Shown: piece by piece, positions 34,925-44,929 of the stretch
Layout: each line of letters starts with the position of its first letter
Position numbering within the stretch: the stretch's first letter is position 1
NCBI GenBank assembly: GCA_964474905.1
Contig: CAYYUP010000024.1
Location: 10,836-74,835 of the forward strand
Length of the DNA stretch: 64,000 nt
Origin: JADJRG01 sp964474905
GTDB lineage: Bacteria > Myxococcota_A > Polyangia > Nannocystales > Nannocystaceae
Direction of reading: 5' to 3'
Notes under the pieces: model-generated
What the model was told of the DNA's origin: nothing
Database searches by the model: none
Seen by the model: only the letters and a program-made list of their open reading frames with translations
Program-made: the position numbers and the translations under genes

Positions 34925-35884
34925 TCAACGGAGGCGAATCGCGCGAAGCAGCGCCTCGACATGAAATGCCAGATAACCCTGAGATACATGGCAGAGCATC
35001 GGTTGCATCTCGGCATGCAGCGCCGGCACCTGATGAAACGGGATCGCCGGGTAGGCGTGGTGCGCGGCATGCAGCGGCATGTTCCACATCAGCCAGCGAA
35101 CGATCCGATTGCTGATGATCGTGCGTGTGCGCTGGAGCTGGCTGCCGTGGTTTGGCAGGCCGGTATGCTCGGCCATCAAATAGAGACCGAGGAAGAGGTG
35201 AGCTATCGGCCAAGCGGCCAAAAAATAGCTGAAGCCGTCGATCGTACGGAGGCCCAAAACCACCAACGACACCCAGAGAACCAGCACCAAGCGGCTCTCC
35301 CAGGCGATCCGACGCCGCTTCTCCGGCCGAATAAAGGGGTAGAGCAACAACCACGCGCGGCCGTTCGGCATCAACGCAGCGCTCAATGTGAAGATCGGCT
35401 TGCCGACCAAGAGATGCTGCCCCGAGGCCAGACCGAGGTACACAAGAGGATTCCTCGGCCACCCATCGAGGATCGCCGGCGATGCTGAGATCTCTGGATC
35501 CTCTTGGCGATCTTGGGTCTTGCGATGGTGCTGCCAGTGAAATTCGCGAAAGAACGACGGCGCCTGCAACATCAAGAACGCGCAGATGCTGGTCGCAATG
35601 TCGTTGACCCGAGCCCCGCGAAAGGCACTGCGATGACCGCACTCGTGCATGGCCGGAAAGAAAGTCGTCAGCGCCCCGCCGCAGATGATCGCCGCCGCGA
35701 TCCACCACCGTGACTCGGCGACGCCGAGCTCGATCGCCAAGATGCCTGCGCCCAAAAAAACAAAGACGCTGCTCGCGAGATGGATCGCCGCCGAGCGATC
35801 GTTACGCGCCATCAGTTGGTGCAGACGATCTTTGGCGACGAAGGGGTTTTGCTCGCTCACCGTCATGGGTCTAAGTGCAAGCAT
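34925..35884 (-). CDS. Membrane fatty acid desaturase-like protein
   Basis: A 319-residue integral membrane di-iron enzyme. The three histidine boxes are HECGH (residues ~79-83), HWQHH (~115-119) and HAAHH (~270-274), with paired membrane segments between. The family includes acyl-lipid desaturases and carotenoid hydroxylases/ketolases. The short length and the third box HxxHH favour a desaturase, but no substrate can be given. Starts at 35884 (MLALRP) or 35866 (MTVSEQ) are both possible. Confidence 0.85.
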   Translation of the reverse strand: MLALRPMTVSEQNPFVAKDRLHQLMARNDRSAAIHLASSVFVFLGAGILAIELGVAESRWWIAAAIICGGALTTFFPAMHECGHRSAFRGARVNDIATSICAFLMLQAPSFFREFHWQHHRKTQDRQEDPEISASPAILDGWPRNPLVYLGLASGQHLLVGKPIFTLSAALMPNGRAWLLLYPFIRPEKRRRIAWESRLVLVLWVSLVVLGLRTIDGFSYFLAAWPIAHLFLGLYLMAEHTGLPNHGSQLQRTRTIISNRIVRWLMWNMPLHAAHHAYPAIPFHQVPALHAEMQPMLCHVSQGYLAFHVEALLRAIRLR

Positions 35885-36002
35885 AGGTTAGATGCACCGC
35901 GTAGGGCCCCCGCAGAGACCCCCTGCGACGAAGCGTCACGGATCCGGCCTCAAAAAAATACCCTCGTGAGTGCTGTGCGGTCACGACCGACGACGGGCAA
36001 CT

Positions 36003-36216
36003 GAAAACCGTGGAGGGGGAGGCGGAGGACGTCGCGGAGGCCGGACAAGAAGGGCCCCACTCTCTCAGACAGGTCGGATCGCGCGTCGACCCCTAACGGG
36101 GCCGATGCACGTCCTAGACTCATTCGCGGGGCCCTTCTCGCCCGTCCCAGCAGCAAGTCCTCCAGGCCGTGGATAGAGAGCCGGCGTGAGTAGGCATGAA
36201 GCGATTTTGCGGATCT
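36003..36216 (+). repeat. Dispersed structured repeat, copy C
   Basis: The same family and orientation as copy A. Stems: GGAGGAC (36024-36030) with GTCCTCC (36157-36163); GAAGGGCCCC (36049-36058) with GGGGCCCTTC (36128-36137); inner hairpin GCGTCG (36083-36088) with CGATGC (36103-36108), where an A-T pair of copies A/B has become G.T, with loop TAAC. The right end carries GAAGCGATTTTGCGGAT, matching the end motif of copy A. It shares the left flank GGCGGAGGACGT and right flank TAGAGAGCCGGCGTGAGT with copy D but not with A or B. Confidence 0.9.
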
Positions 36217-36490
36217 CTTAATAGACAGACAGCTGGCTCGGTGAACTGTGGACGGTAAACCATTGCATCCCAAAGACAGTTGTACATATTATTTACATTG
36301 GCAGTGTGTACATTTTTGACAGTTTGTACTTCCCTGTGTCCTCAGCCGACTCAATCACAGATTCGATCGCAATACCTTAATATCACCAGAGTGGTCTTTC
36401 ATCAGGGTACACGAAAGCACACTACCTTGAATTAGACACTGACTCTGACATGAACTGCGAGCAAGCGAACTGGAAGTACGAGCCTCCAAA
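36217..36490. other. AT-richer spacer between copies C and D with three short repeats
   Basis: 274 bp with no plausible gene. Three similar 13-14-bp units lie in direct order: GACAGTTGTACAT (36276-36288), GGCAGTGTGTACAT (36300-36313) and GACAGTTTGTACTT (36318-36331). Spacings of 24 and 18 bp suggest a protein-binding array. The base composition is clearly more AT-rich than the surroundings. Confidence 0.65.
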
Positions 36491-36706
36491 ACATCGGCAA
36501 AAGGCCCCAGCCCGACTCACGCCGGCTCTCTACCCACGGCTTGGAGGACGTGTCGCTGGGACGGGCGAGGGGGGTTCGCGACCGAGTCTAGGACGTGCAT
36601 CGGCCCCTTTAGGGGTCGACGCGCGTTCCGACCTGTCTGAGGAGTGGACCCCCCTCGCCCGGCCTCCGCAACGTCCTCCGCCTCTCCCCTCACGGCTTTC
36701 GTTCTA
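36491..36706 (-). repeat. Dispersed structured repeat, copy D (inverted partner of C)
   Basis: The inverse-orientation partner of copy C. The middle stem is different in sequence but still perfectly paired: GGGCGAGGGGGGT (36563-36575) with ACCCCCCTCGCCC (36648-36660), 13 bp, where A, B and C have GAAGGGCCCC with GGGGCCCTTC. The outer stem is also perfect: GGAGGACGT (36543-36551) with ACGTCCTCC (36671-36679). The loop side sequences (GACAGGTCGGAACGCG and ACGTCCTAGACTC in the forward sense of the element) are unchanged. Confidence 0.92.
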
Positions 36707-36763
36707 GAAACTGTTGCACCTTCTACGCGTCGGCTCTTGCCCGACTAAACACTCATCTCGAGA

Positions 36764-37252
36764 CTAACAATTCTGATGCGACTCCAGCCGCGGATCCCGG
36801 GGACCCTCGGTCGCTTCGACCTCGATACCGTGGCTCTCGAGATAGCCGATGCCATTTTCGCCTGCATACCCGCCGGTCACAACGATCACCTTGCTGATAC
36901 CAGCGTGGTGGATCAGCTTGGCGCAGAGAATGCAGGGCTCGCCGGTGACGATGATCCAGGCACCGCGGGTCGCGACACCGCTGGCCGCGGCATTGCAGAT
37001 CACGTTCATCTCGGCGTGGTGACAGCCGATCTCCATACGCGTGCCGCTAACCACCTTCATCTGATCCCTTAGACAGACCTCGCCGCCGCAGAGACTGCCA
37101 CCGCCTCGGGGACCGCCGTTGTAACCGTCCATGAGAATGACATTGCGGTCGGGGTCGAGGAGCAGCGCGCCGAATTTTCGCCGCGGACAATTACTCGCCT
37201 TTGACAGCGTGAGGCATTGTTCGATCCGAATCCGTAGATGTTTGTTCTTCAT
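36764..37252 (-). CDS. dCMP/CMP deaminase family zinc enzyme
   Basis: A 162-residue cytidine/deoxycytidylate deaminase-type protein. The zinc-site motifs HAEMN (catalytic Glu) and PCILC are present, together with the extra zinc ligands expected in dCMP deaminases (CPRRKFGALL, CGGEVCLRDQMKV). dCMP deaminase makes dUMP for thymidylate synthesis. The exact substrate is not settled by sequence; a role in nucleic-acid or riboflavin-type deamination is less likely. It lies 18 bp downstream of the M32 peptidase gene on the same strand. Confidence 0.85.
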   Translation of the reverse strand: MKNKHLRIRIEQCLTLSKASNCPRRKFGALLLDPDRNVILMDGYNGGPRGGGSLCGGEVCLRDQMKVVSGTRMEIGCHHAEMNVICNAAASGVATRGAWIIVTGEPCILCAKLIHHAGISKVIVVTGGYAGENGIGYLESHGIEVEATEGPRDPRLESHQNC

Positions 37253-37270
37253 GATCTCTCAGCCTTGGGG

Positions 37271-38785
37271 TCACTCGTAGGCCGCGCGAAACTTCGCTTC
37301 AACGTAGTCTAGAAAGGGCTCCGGCCGTAGCGGCTCGCCCATTACCGCACACGCGAGCTGCTCGCTCGTCAGCTCTGAGCCCCGCCTGTGCACGTTCTTC
37401 TTTAGCCATGTCCTAAGAGACATGGTGTCGCCACGACTGAGCCCTTCGCGAAGATCTGGGATCGCAGACTCGGCAGCCGCAAAGATCTGGGCGGCGAGCA
37501 GCGCACCGATCGTGTAGCTCGGAAAATACCCGAAGGCGCCGCCCGACCAGTGGATGTCCTGCAGCACGCCGACCGCATCGTCCGCAGGGCGAACGCCGAG
37601 ATAGCTCTGCATCTTTGCGTTCCAGGCCTCAGTCAAATCCGAGATCGCTAGGCGCTGCGATCCTTCGGCGAATAGATCACGCTCGATCTCGTAGCGCAGC
37701 ACAACGTGCAAGGGATAACTGAGTTCCTCCGCATCGACCCGGATCACATTATTAAAGTCCACTCGCGAGAGTGCCTTGACCACTGCAGGCAGCTCTGCGT
37801 CGCGATAGGCGGGCAGGCGCTCGGCCAGCCAAGGTAGGAGAAAACGCCAAAATTCCGGCGAGCGCCCGACTTGGTTCTCCATCAGCAGCGACTGGCTCTC
37901 GTGCCAGCCCATCGAGCGCGCCTGTGAGACCGGCTGATCGGCGAGCGCCGGATCGCGACCCTGCTCGTAAAGCGCGTGCCCCGTCTCGTGCATGATCGCC
38001 AACAAACCGCTGAGCAGATCCGTGTCGGTGTAGCGGCTGGTGATCCGCACATCGCTGACACCTGCACCGCCGCAAAACGGATGCACCGCGCGATCGAGGC
38101 GACCATGGGCCCAATCAAAGCCGAGTACTCCCATCAGCTCGCGAGCCAATGCCTCTTGGGTCGCAACCGGAATCGTCGCCCCCATCGCCGCCGGCATCGG
38201 CGGCGCCTCACGAGCACGCAACTCCTCGAGAAGCGGGCTGATGCGGGCCACCAGGGGTGCAAAGAGGCGATCGATCGCGGCGATCGTCATACCCGGTTCA
38301 AAGTCGTCGATGAGCACCTCGTAGGTCGGCCGATCGGGATCGATCGCCTCCGCTCGCCGCCGCGCCAGCTCGACCAGCTGCCCCAGGATCGGCGCGAACG
38401 CAGAGAAGTCAACGCGCTCGCGGGCCGAAACCCAAATTCCGTGGGCGGCGACAGTGGTCTCGCTCCAACGCTCGACCAACTCGGGTGTTAACCGCAGCGC
38501 CCTCCTCTGCTCGCGCAACGCCTCGCGAACGTTGGCGGCGTCGACCGCTGCGAGCCCCTCGGTCGCAGCCAACTCCCCCAACAGGCGCACAAGCTCAGGA
38601 TCGCAGAGCCGCTGATGGCGAACGAGAGAGAGCGCCGCGACCTGCCGACCGCGAGCCTGGGCCGCACCGCTCGGCATCACCACCTCCTGGTCCCAGCCGA
38701 GAATACCGAGTACTTCTTCTATGGAGCAGAGTTCGGCGAGACGGCGGCGAGTCTGCGCGAGGTCGGACGCGGTGGTCGAACGCAT
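37271..38785 (-). CDS. M32 carboxypeptidase (carboxypeptidase Taq)
   Basis: A 504-residue cytoplasmic zinc metallocarboxypeptidase. The zinc site is HETGH near residue 250. Family features nearby are DVRITSRYTDTDLLSGLLAIMH, MGWHESQSLLMENQVGRS and YPLHVVLRYEIERDLF. The length matches the family. The ATG at 38785 (MRSTTASD) is the correct start; an upstream frame adds a run of Glu-Gln-Ala codons that is only a 9-bp tandem repeat (38853-38889). It is divergent from the deacetylase gene. Confidence 0.94.
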   Translation of the reverse strand: MRSTTASDLAQTRRRLAELCSIEEVLGILGWDQEVVMPSGAAQARGRQVAALSLVRHQRLCDPELVRLLGELAATEGLAAVDAANVREALREQRRALRLTPELVERWSETTVAAHGIWVSARERVDFSAFAPILGQLVELARRRAEAIDPDRPTYEVLIDDFEPGMTIAAIDRLFAPLVARISPLLEELRAREAPPMPAAMGATIPVATQEALARELMGVLGFDWAHGRLDRAVHPFCGGAGVSDVRITSRYTDTDLLSGLLAIMHETGHALYEQGRDPALADQPVSQARSMGWHESQSLLMENQVGRSPEFWRFLLPWLAERLPAYRDAELPAVVKALSRVDFNNVIRVDAEELSYPLHVVLRYEIERDLFAEGSQRLAISDLTEAWNAKMQSYLGVRPADDAVGVLQDIHWSGGAFGYFPSYTIGALLAAQIFAAAESAIPDLREGLSRGDTMSLRTWLKKNVHRRGSELTSEQLACAVMGEPLRPEPFLDYVEAKFRAAYE

Positions 38786-38852
38786 CGCCGGATGATGACC
38801 CTCGCCGTCGCCAACAACAAGGGCGCGCCGATGCCCAAGCGAAGGTCGTACC

Positions 38853-38889
38853 TCCGCTTGTTCCGCTTGTTCCGCTTGTTCTGCTTGTT
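38853..38889. repeat. 9-bp tandem repeat in the divergent promoter region
   Basis: About four copies of the unit TCCGCTTGT between the M32 gene and the deacetylase gene. One copy has a single change. Probably neutral, but it could change promoter spacing. Confidence 0.85.
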
Positions 38890-38963
38890 CCCCACGCTCC
38901 CGCCTATCTTCCCCAATTTGCCCGCCATCGCCCCCCACAGGCTGTTAGCGTCGACCGTCCGCG

Positions 38964-39827
38964 ATGCCCCAACCCGCCGCCACGATCCCGAGCCCGCCAA
39001 GCAAGCTCCGTCGCGGCCTCATCTTCGGCCTGCTCGCTCTGACACCACCGCTGATGCTCGCGCTCTGGAGCACCTCGATCGTCGCAGCTCTCGCACTCTT
39101 TGCTCTCGCACACGCGGCGATCCTGCTGCCGATCTTTCTTCCTCGACTCGATTGGCTCGGCCCGGTGATCACCCACTTTGAGCCGAATCCCGCCCTGGAC
39201 GAGCAGCACGAACAGCACGAACACGACGAACAAAACCAAAAAACTGTCTGGTTGACGATCGACGATGGACCTGACCCAGAGGACAGTTTGTTGATTCTTG
39301 ACCTGCTCGATCGCTACCAGGCCCGAGCGACCTTCTTTGTTAAGGGAGAACTCGCGGCGGCGCATCCTGAGGTGATCCGGGCGATGCAGAGCCGCGGCCA
39401 CCAGATCGCGAACCATTCTCACACCCACCCGACGGCATTTTTCTGGTGCGCTTTGCCGGCTACCATCGAGCGCGAGCTGCGGGCGTGCAACGCCGCGATC
39501 ACGGCGGCGGGTTGCGAACGACCGACGCTCTTTCGGGCTCCCGTCGGCATCAAAAGCCCCGCCCTTCACCCGGTACTCGCTCGTCTGGGCATGCGTCTCT
39601 GCGCCTGGTCGATCCGCACCTACGACGGCGTCGCTAGCTTCGATCCCGCGGCGGTCGAAGCCCGGGTGCTCGAACAACTCCGACCGGGGGCGATCCTCTG
39701 CATGCACCAGGGCGTCCGCGATCGAAACGGCGCCCCGCTCAGCCCCGTTGGCATCGCTCGAGTGCTAGAGGCCCTGAGACGACGCGGCTATCGCTGCGTA
39801 ATCCCCGCTCAAAGCCGTCTGCGCTGA
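38964..39827 (+). CDS. Membrane-anchored polysaccharide deacetylase (NodB family)
   Basis: A 287-residue protein with two N-terminal hydrophobic segments (residues ~18-60) and a NodB-type carbohydrate esterase 4 domain outside the membrane. Metal-site motifs: TIDDGPDPE (catalytic and metal Asp) and HSHTHPT (two metal His). Further family motifs are FRAPVG and ILCMHQG. A His/Glu/Gln-rich stretch (DEQHEQHEHDEQNQ) links the two parts. The substrate could be peptidoglycan, chitin-like glycan or a secreted polysaccharide. Confidence 0.92.
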   Translation: MPQPAATIPSPPSKLRRGLIFGLLALTPPLMLALWSTSIVAALALFALAHAAILLPIFLPRLDWLGPVITHFEPNPALDEQHEQHEHDEQNQKTVWLTIDDGPDPEDSLLILDLLDRYQARATFFVKGELAAAHPEVIRAMQSRGHQIANHSHTHPTAFFWCALPATIERELRACNAAITAAGCERPTLFRAPVGIKSPALHPVLARLGMRLCAWSIRTYDGVASFDPAAVEARVLEQLRPGAILCMHQGVRDRNGAPLSPVGIARVLEALRRRGYRCVIPAQSRLR

Positions 39828-39972
39828 CCATCGCGGCCCTGTACGCCCCCGCGGGAATACCGCGCGCGGCTCCGTGTTCACAACGCCTCTGCGGTGCCCG
39901 CTGCCGCGCCGCGTTGTGCGAACGCCCTGGTTGACGCTCCGGTGCGCGGTTGTTAGCGTCGCGCGCCCCTCG

Positions 39973-42123
39973 ATGCTCAAATCCAAGCAATTGCGAACCC
40001 GGAGCCTCTCACACACCTGGAGTGCCTGGCTCTCTCGCCTCGGCCCCTTCGCTGTCGCTGTGCTCGCGCTGACGCTCGGCGATAGCGCGATGGCGGGACC
40101 CGGCATGGGCGGCGGCGGCATGGGCGGAATGGGCGGTGGCGGTGCCGGCGGAGGCCCCGGCGCTGGCAAGGACAAAAAAGACGGACCCGCCGAGGCCGCG
40201 CCCAAGGACAAGAAGGCGCTGCAACCCATCGATCCGGTGCCGGCCCAACCGAGAGGTCTGCGTCGCCTCCAGCTCTTCGAGTTGCACGGCTACATGCGAA
40301 CCCGCGGCGACTATTTTCACCGCATGGACATGGGCCTGGGCGACGGACTTATCACCGGCGATCCCAACGAGACGATCGACATCGACAACAAGTTTAAGCC
40401 GCCGCCGGCCACCCAAGCGGAGACCACCTCCGACGGCACTCTGCGCACGAGCGACGCTGACTGCATCCAAGGTGTGGTCGCCAACGGGCTGAGTGTAAAC
40501 AAGGCGCAGACCCGCTGCGGCCGGCGCAACGGGCATGCCAGCGCCAACATGCGCCTCCGCCTAGAGCCCACTCTGCACATCACCGACATGGTCCGGGTGC
40601 ACTCGCAGATCGACCTGCTCGACAACGTCGTCTTGGGCTCGACGCCCGACTCGTTCCGCGGCGACAACCCCTGGGCGCCACTCGACATCTACACCCGCAC
40701 CCAGATGCCGCCGAGCGATGGCAGCAACTCGTTCTCCGACTCGATCACCGTCAAGCGGGCCTACGGCGAGATCCAATTCGGCTGGGGCCTAAACCTCAAG
40801 TTCGGCCGCATGCCCCATCACTGGGGCATGGGCGTCGTCGCTAACGACGGCCGCGGCTACTACCGAGGCGAGCGCGGTGACATCACCCGCATGCTCGACA
40901 TGGATTACGGCGACTCGGTCGACTCGGTCCGCTTAGGCGTCGACTTTGGCAAGGACCGCCGCCGCACCCACCGACTCGAGGCATCGTGGGACTGGGCCTC
41001 GTCGGGGCCGACAACCGCCCAGATCCTCGGACCTACGTGGGCCTCGGCCAACAACGTCGGCCAAGATTTCAGCGTCGAGAAATTCGACAACGTCTACCAG
41101 TGGCGCCTGTCGATCGAGCGCCGCGACGATCCCGACATGCTGCGGCGTAAGCTCGCGCTTGGCAGCCCGGTGGTCAACTACGGCGTCATCGCCTGGCTCC
41201 GCTACCAAAACCTCGACCGGGTCACCGGTGCACCCGGGCTCGGCGACGGCCTGGGCACCCATGCCACCTGGGCCGACGCCAGTTCCGACGACGGCCTGGG
41301 CCGCTACGGCGAGGCCCTGGGCAACGGCGATGTCGACGCCAACGGCGACGATGCCCACCAAAATTACACCAACCTTCTGGTCCACCGAAAAGCCCTGGTG
41401 GTCACCCCAGACCTTTGGCTGCGGGTCAATTGGCGCACTCTCCGGGTCGAGTTCGAGGTCGCTGGCGTCTTCGGCCGCTTCAACCAACGCGACCTCGCCG
41501 AGAGTCCCGCGGAGGACAACCTTGTGCTCGAGGATGTCGGCGACAGCCAACTCCAACCCAATACGATCGCCCAGGTCGGCTACGCGCTCGAGTTTAAGTA
41601 CGGCCTTTTTAAAGACCGCTTCCACCTCGGCTTTGATCAGGGCTTCGCCTCCGGTGACGATGCCGGCGGCACCAACCGCAACGCCCAGAGCCCGCTCGGC
41701 ATCGACGGCAACCGCTACCACACGGCCTTCCGCTTCAACCCCGCGTACATGCAGGATCTCCTGCTCTTCCGCGAGGTCCTGGGCACCGCCTCCAACGCCG
41801 CCTACTTCCGCCCTTGGGCCGCGTTTTACTTCCTGCAAAACAACGTGTCCGGGCGCCTCGACATCCAGTACGCGCTCGCCCAAAAGACTCAGTCGACCTT
41901 CGGCAACAAGTACTCCTGGGGCCTCGAGATCGACGGCGCTGTCCGCTATCACGACACCCACGAGCCGATCTTTGTCCAGCTCCAATACGGCGTGCTCTTT
42001 CCCTTTGGCGCCTTCGATCGACCGCCGACGCTCTATCCCCAAAGTGGCGACAACGTCGTGCCCAACGGCGGCGACGCCAAGGCGGTGCAGACCGTTCAGG
42101 CCATGGTGGGGATCAAGTTCTAG
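39973..42123 (+). CDS. TIGR04551-type outer membrane protein
   Basis: A 716-residue exported protein. The ATG at 39973 gives a signal peptide ending DSAMA near residue 43, followed by a Gly/Met-rich stretch (GPGMGGGGMGGMGGGG) and a charged linker. The rest alternates beta-strand-like aromatic segments (LFELHGYMRTRGDYFHRMDMG, FGRMPHHWGMGVVANDGRGYYRG) and ends in a phenylalanine (MVGIKF), as outer membrane beta-barrels do. I recognise it as the myxobacterial family TIGR04551, whose function is unknown. It probably lies in the outer membrane. Confidence 0.8.
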   Translation: MLKSKQLRTRSLSHTWSAWLSRLGPFAVAVLALTLGDSAMAGPGMGGGGMGGMGGGGAGGGPGAGKDKKDGPAEAAPKDKKALQPIDPVPAQPRGLRRLQLFELHGYMRTRGDYFHRMDMGLGDGLITGDPNETIDIDNKFKPPPATQAETTSDGTLRTSDADCIQGVVANGLSVNKAQTRCGRRNGHASANMRLRLEPTLHITDMVRVHSQIDLLDNVVLGSTPDSFRGDNPWAPLDIYTRTQMPPSDGSNSFSDSITVKRAYGEIQFGWGLNLKFGRMPHHWGMGVVANDGRGYYRGERGDITRMLDMDYGDSVDSVRLGVDFGKDRRRTHRLEASWDWASSGPTTAQILGPTWASANNVGQDFSVEKFDNVYQWRLSIERRDDPDMLRRKLALGSPVVNYGVIAWLRYQNLDRVTGAPGLGDGLGTHATWADASSDDGLGRYGEALGNGDVDANGDDAHQNYTNLLVHRKALVVTPDLWLRVNWRTLRVEFEVAGVFGRFNQRDLAESPAEDNLVLEDVGDSQLQPNTIAQVGYALEFKYGLFKDRFHLGFDQGFASGDDAGGTNRNAQSPLGIDGNRYHTAFRFNPAYMQDLLLFREVLGTASNAAYFRPWAAFYFLQNNVSGRLDIQYALAQKTQSTFGNKYSWGLEIDGAVRYHDTHEPIFVQLQYGVLFPFGAFDRPPTLYPQSGDNVVPNGGDAKAVQTVQAMVGIKF

Positions 42124-42144
42124 CGGCGGCCGAACTCCCCGCTA

Positions 42145-43698
42145 ATGGCCACGAGTAAGTCTAGAAGTAAATCCAAAAAACCCCGCTCACGCTGGGTCTG
42201 CTCCTCCTGCGGCGCTGCCCAGTCGGGGTGGTTTGGGCGCTGCCCCGCCTGCAGCGAGTGGAACACGATAAGCGAGGAGATCGTCGAGCCCGAGGGCGGC
42301 GACCGAGTGGTCCTGCACCGCACCCCGAGCCGGGCGGCGCGGGTCATCTCCTCGACAGCCGCCCAGGTCGAGGTCGACAGCGCACCGCGACGACCCTGCG
42401 GCATCGGCGAGATCGATCGGGTTCTCGGCGGCGGATTGGTGCCCGGATCAGTCGTGCTTGTCGGCGGTCCCCCGGGCATTGGCAAGTCGACGCTGCTCCT
42501 GCAGGCGAGCGCGAGCCTGGCCCGACGGTCAGGTCCTGTTCTCTACGCCAGTGGCGAGGAGTCGGTCGCCCAGGTCGCCTCTCGGGCTGCCCGCCTGGGT
42601 GCCTCCCACCCGAGCCTGCTGCTGCTCGCGGATACCCGCATCGAAGCGATTCTGGCGGCCGCGGGCGAGCGCTCCGACGAGCTCGCGGCGCTGGTCGTCG
42701 ATTCGGTGCAAACCGTCTACTCCGAAGCCCAGGATGGTCTACCGGGCAACATCACCCAGATCCGCACGGTGATCGCTCAGCTGATCGGTTTTGCCAAACG
42801 TCACGATGTGCCGGTGATGGTCGTCGGTCACGTCACCAAGGACGGGCAGCTCGCCGGGCCCCGCCTCCTCGAGCACCTCGTCGACGCCGTGCTCTCCTTT
42901 GAGGGCGACGACGACCACTCGACACGCATGCTGCGGGCGACCAAAAATCGCTTCGGTTCGACGATGGAGCTCGGCGTCTTTGAGATGCGCGGCGACGGTC
43001 TCCGCGAGATCCGCAACCCCTCGGAGGTTTTTCTCGCCGAACGCCAACCGGGCGCCTTCGGCTCGTGCATCACCGCCTCGCTCGAGGGATCAAGGCCGCT
43101 CCTGCTCGAGGTGCAAGCGCTGCTCGCTACAGCCTTTGGTAACCCCCGCCGCACCTGCGTCGGCGTCGATCCTGCGCGCGTAGCCATGCTGATGGCGGTG
43201 CTCGATCGCCACGGCGGTCTCTTTGTTCTCGACCAGGACGTGTTTATCAACGTCGTCGGCGGTGTACGCCTGAGCGAGCCCGCCTGCGACCTGGCGATCC
43301 TCCTGGCGATCGCCTCTTCGCACATGCGGCGCCCCCTCGATCCCGGCATGGTCGCGATCGCCGAGGTCGGCCTCACCGGCGAGCTGCGCCAGGTGCCCCG
43401 TCTCGACGCCAGAGTCACGGAGGCTGCCCGCCTGGGTTTCACCAAGGTGGTGCTCAGTCGCGGCTCCAAAAAACAAGGCGCTTCGCCACTCGCCCGCGAA
43501 ACGCGAGCCGGTCTCAAAGGCGTCGAGGTGATCACAGCCCGCACCATCGCCGAGGCCGTCGAACTCGCCTTCGCCGGCAGCCCACAAGCCGCCGCCCGTC
43601 CGACTCGCGGCCGCGAGCAAGAAGGACCCTCGTCAGGCGAGGGACGCGAACGCGAACGCGAACGCGAACGCGAACGCGAACCAAGACGCAAACGCTGA
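42145..43698 (+). CDS. radA: DNA repair protein RadA/Sms
   Basis: A RecA-like ATPase that drives branch migration in recombination. The 517 residues show a zinc finger (CSSCGAAQSGWFGRCPAC), Walker A GGPPGIGKST, the RadA motif KNRFGS, and a C-terminal Lon-like domain (GVDPARVAMLMAVL, AEVGLTGELRQV). The last ~18 residues are an Arg/Glu run (EREREREREREREP) encoded by six GCGAAC hexamers (43645-43682), an addition not seen in usual RadA. It is convergent with recA across a strong hairpin. Confidence 0.96.
   Translation: MATSKSRSKSKKPRSRWVCSSCGAAQSGWFGRCPACSEWNTISEEIVEPEGGDRVVLHRTPSRAARVISSTAAQVEVDSAPRRPCGIGEIDRVLGGGLVPGSVVLVGGPPGIGKSTLLLQASASLARRSGPVLYASGEESVAQVASRAARLGASHPSLLLLADTRIEAILAAAGERSDELAALVVDSVQTVYSEAQDGLPGNITQIRTVIAQLIGFAKRHDVPVMVVGHVTKDGQLAGPRLLEHLVDAVLSFEGDDDHSTRMLRATKNRFGSTMELGVFEMRGDGLREIRNPSEVFLAERQPGAFGSCITASLEGSRPLLLEVQALLATAFGNPRRTCVGVDPARVAMLMAVLDRHGGLFVLDQDVFINVVGGVRLSEPACDLAILLAIASSHMRRPLDPGMVAIAEVGLTGELRQVPRLDARVTEAARLGFTKVVLSRGSKKQGASPLARETRAGLKGVEVITARTIAEAVELAFAGSPQAAARPTRGREQEGPSSGEGREREREREREREPRRKR
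43645..43682. repeat. Hexamer repeat encoding the Arg-Glu tail of RadA
   Basis: Six tandem GCGAAC units in frame. Slippage would add or remove Arg-Glu pairs without shifting the frame. Confidence 0.93.
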
Positions 43699-43723
43699 GC
43701 GCACGTGTGAAGTAGGAGCAAGC

Positions 43724-43764
43724 AAGCAGCGCACGGGAGCCCCGAGGCCTCCGCTGCGCTGCTT
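43724..43764. terminator. Bidirectional hairpin between radA and recA
   Basis: AAGCAGCGCA (43724-43733) pairs with TGCGCTGCTT (43755-43764), a perfect 10-bp stem, with further pairing inside. It lies between the convergent stop codons at 43698 and 43778. Confidence 0.75.
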
Positions 43765-43777
43765 CGTTAATTCATGC

Positions 43778-44896
<1,119 letters not shown>

Positions 44897-44929
44897 AGGT
44901 CTTGCTCCGCTCGCCGCGGGGCCTAGACC

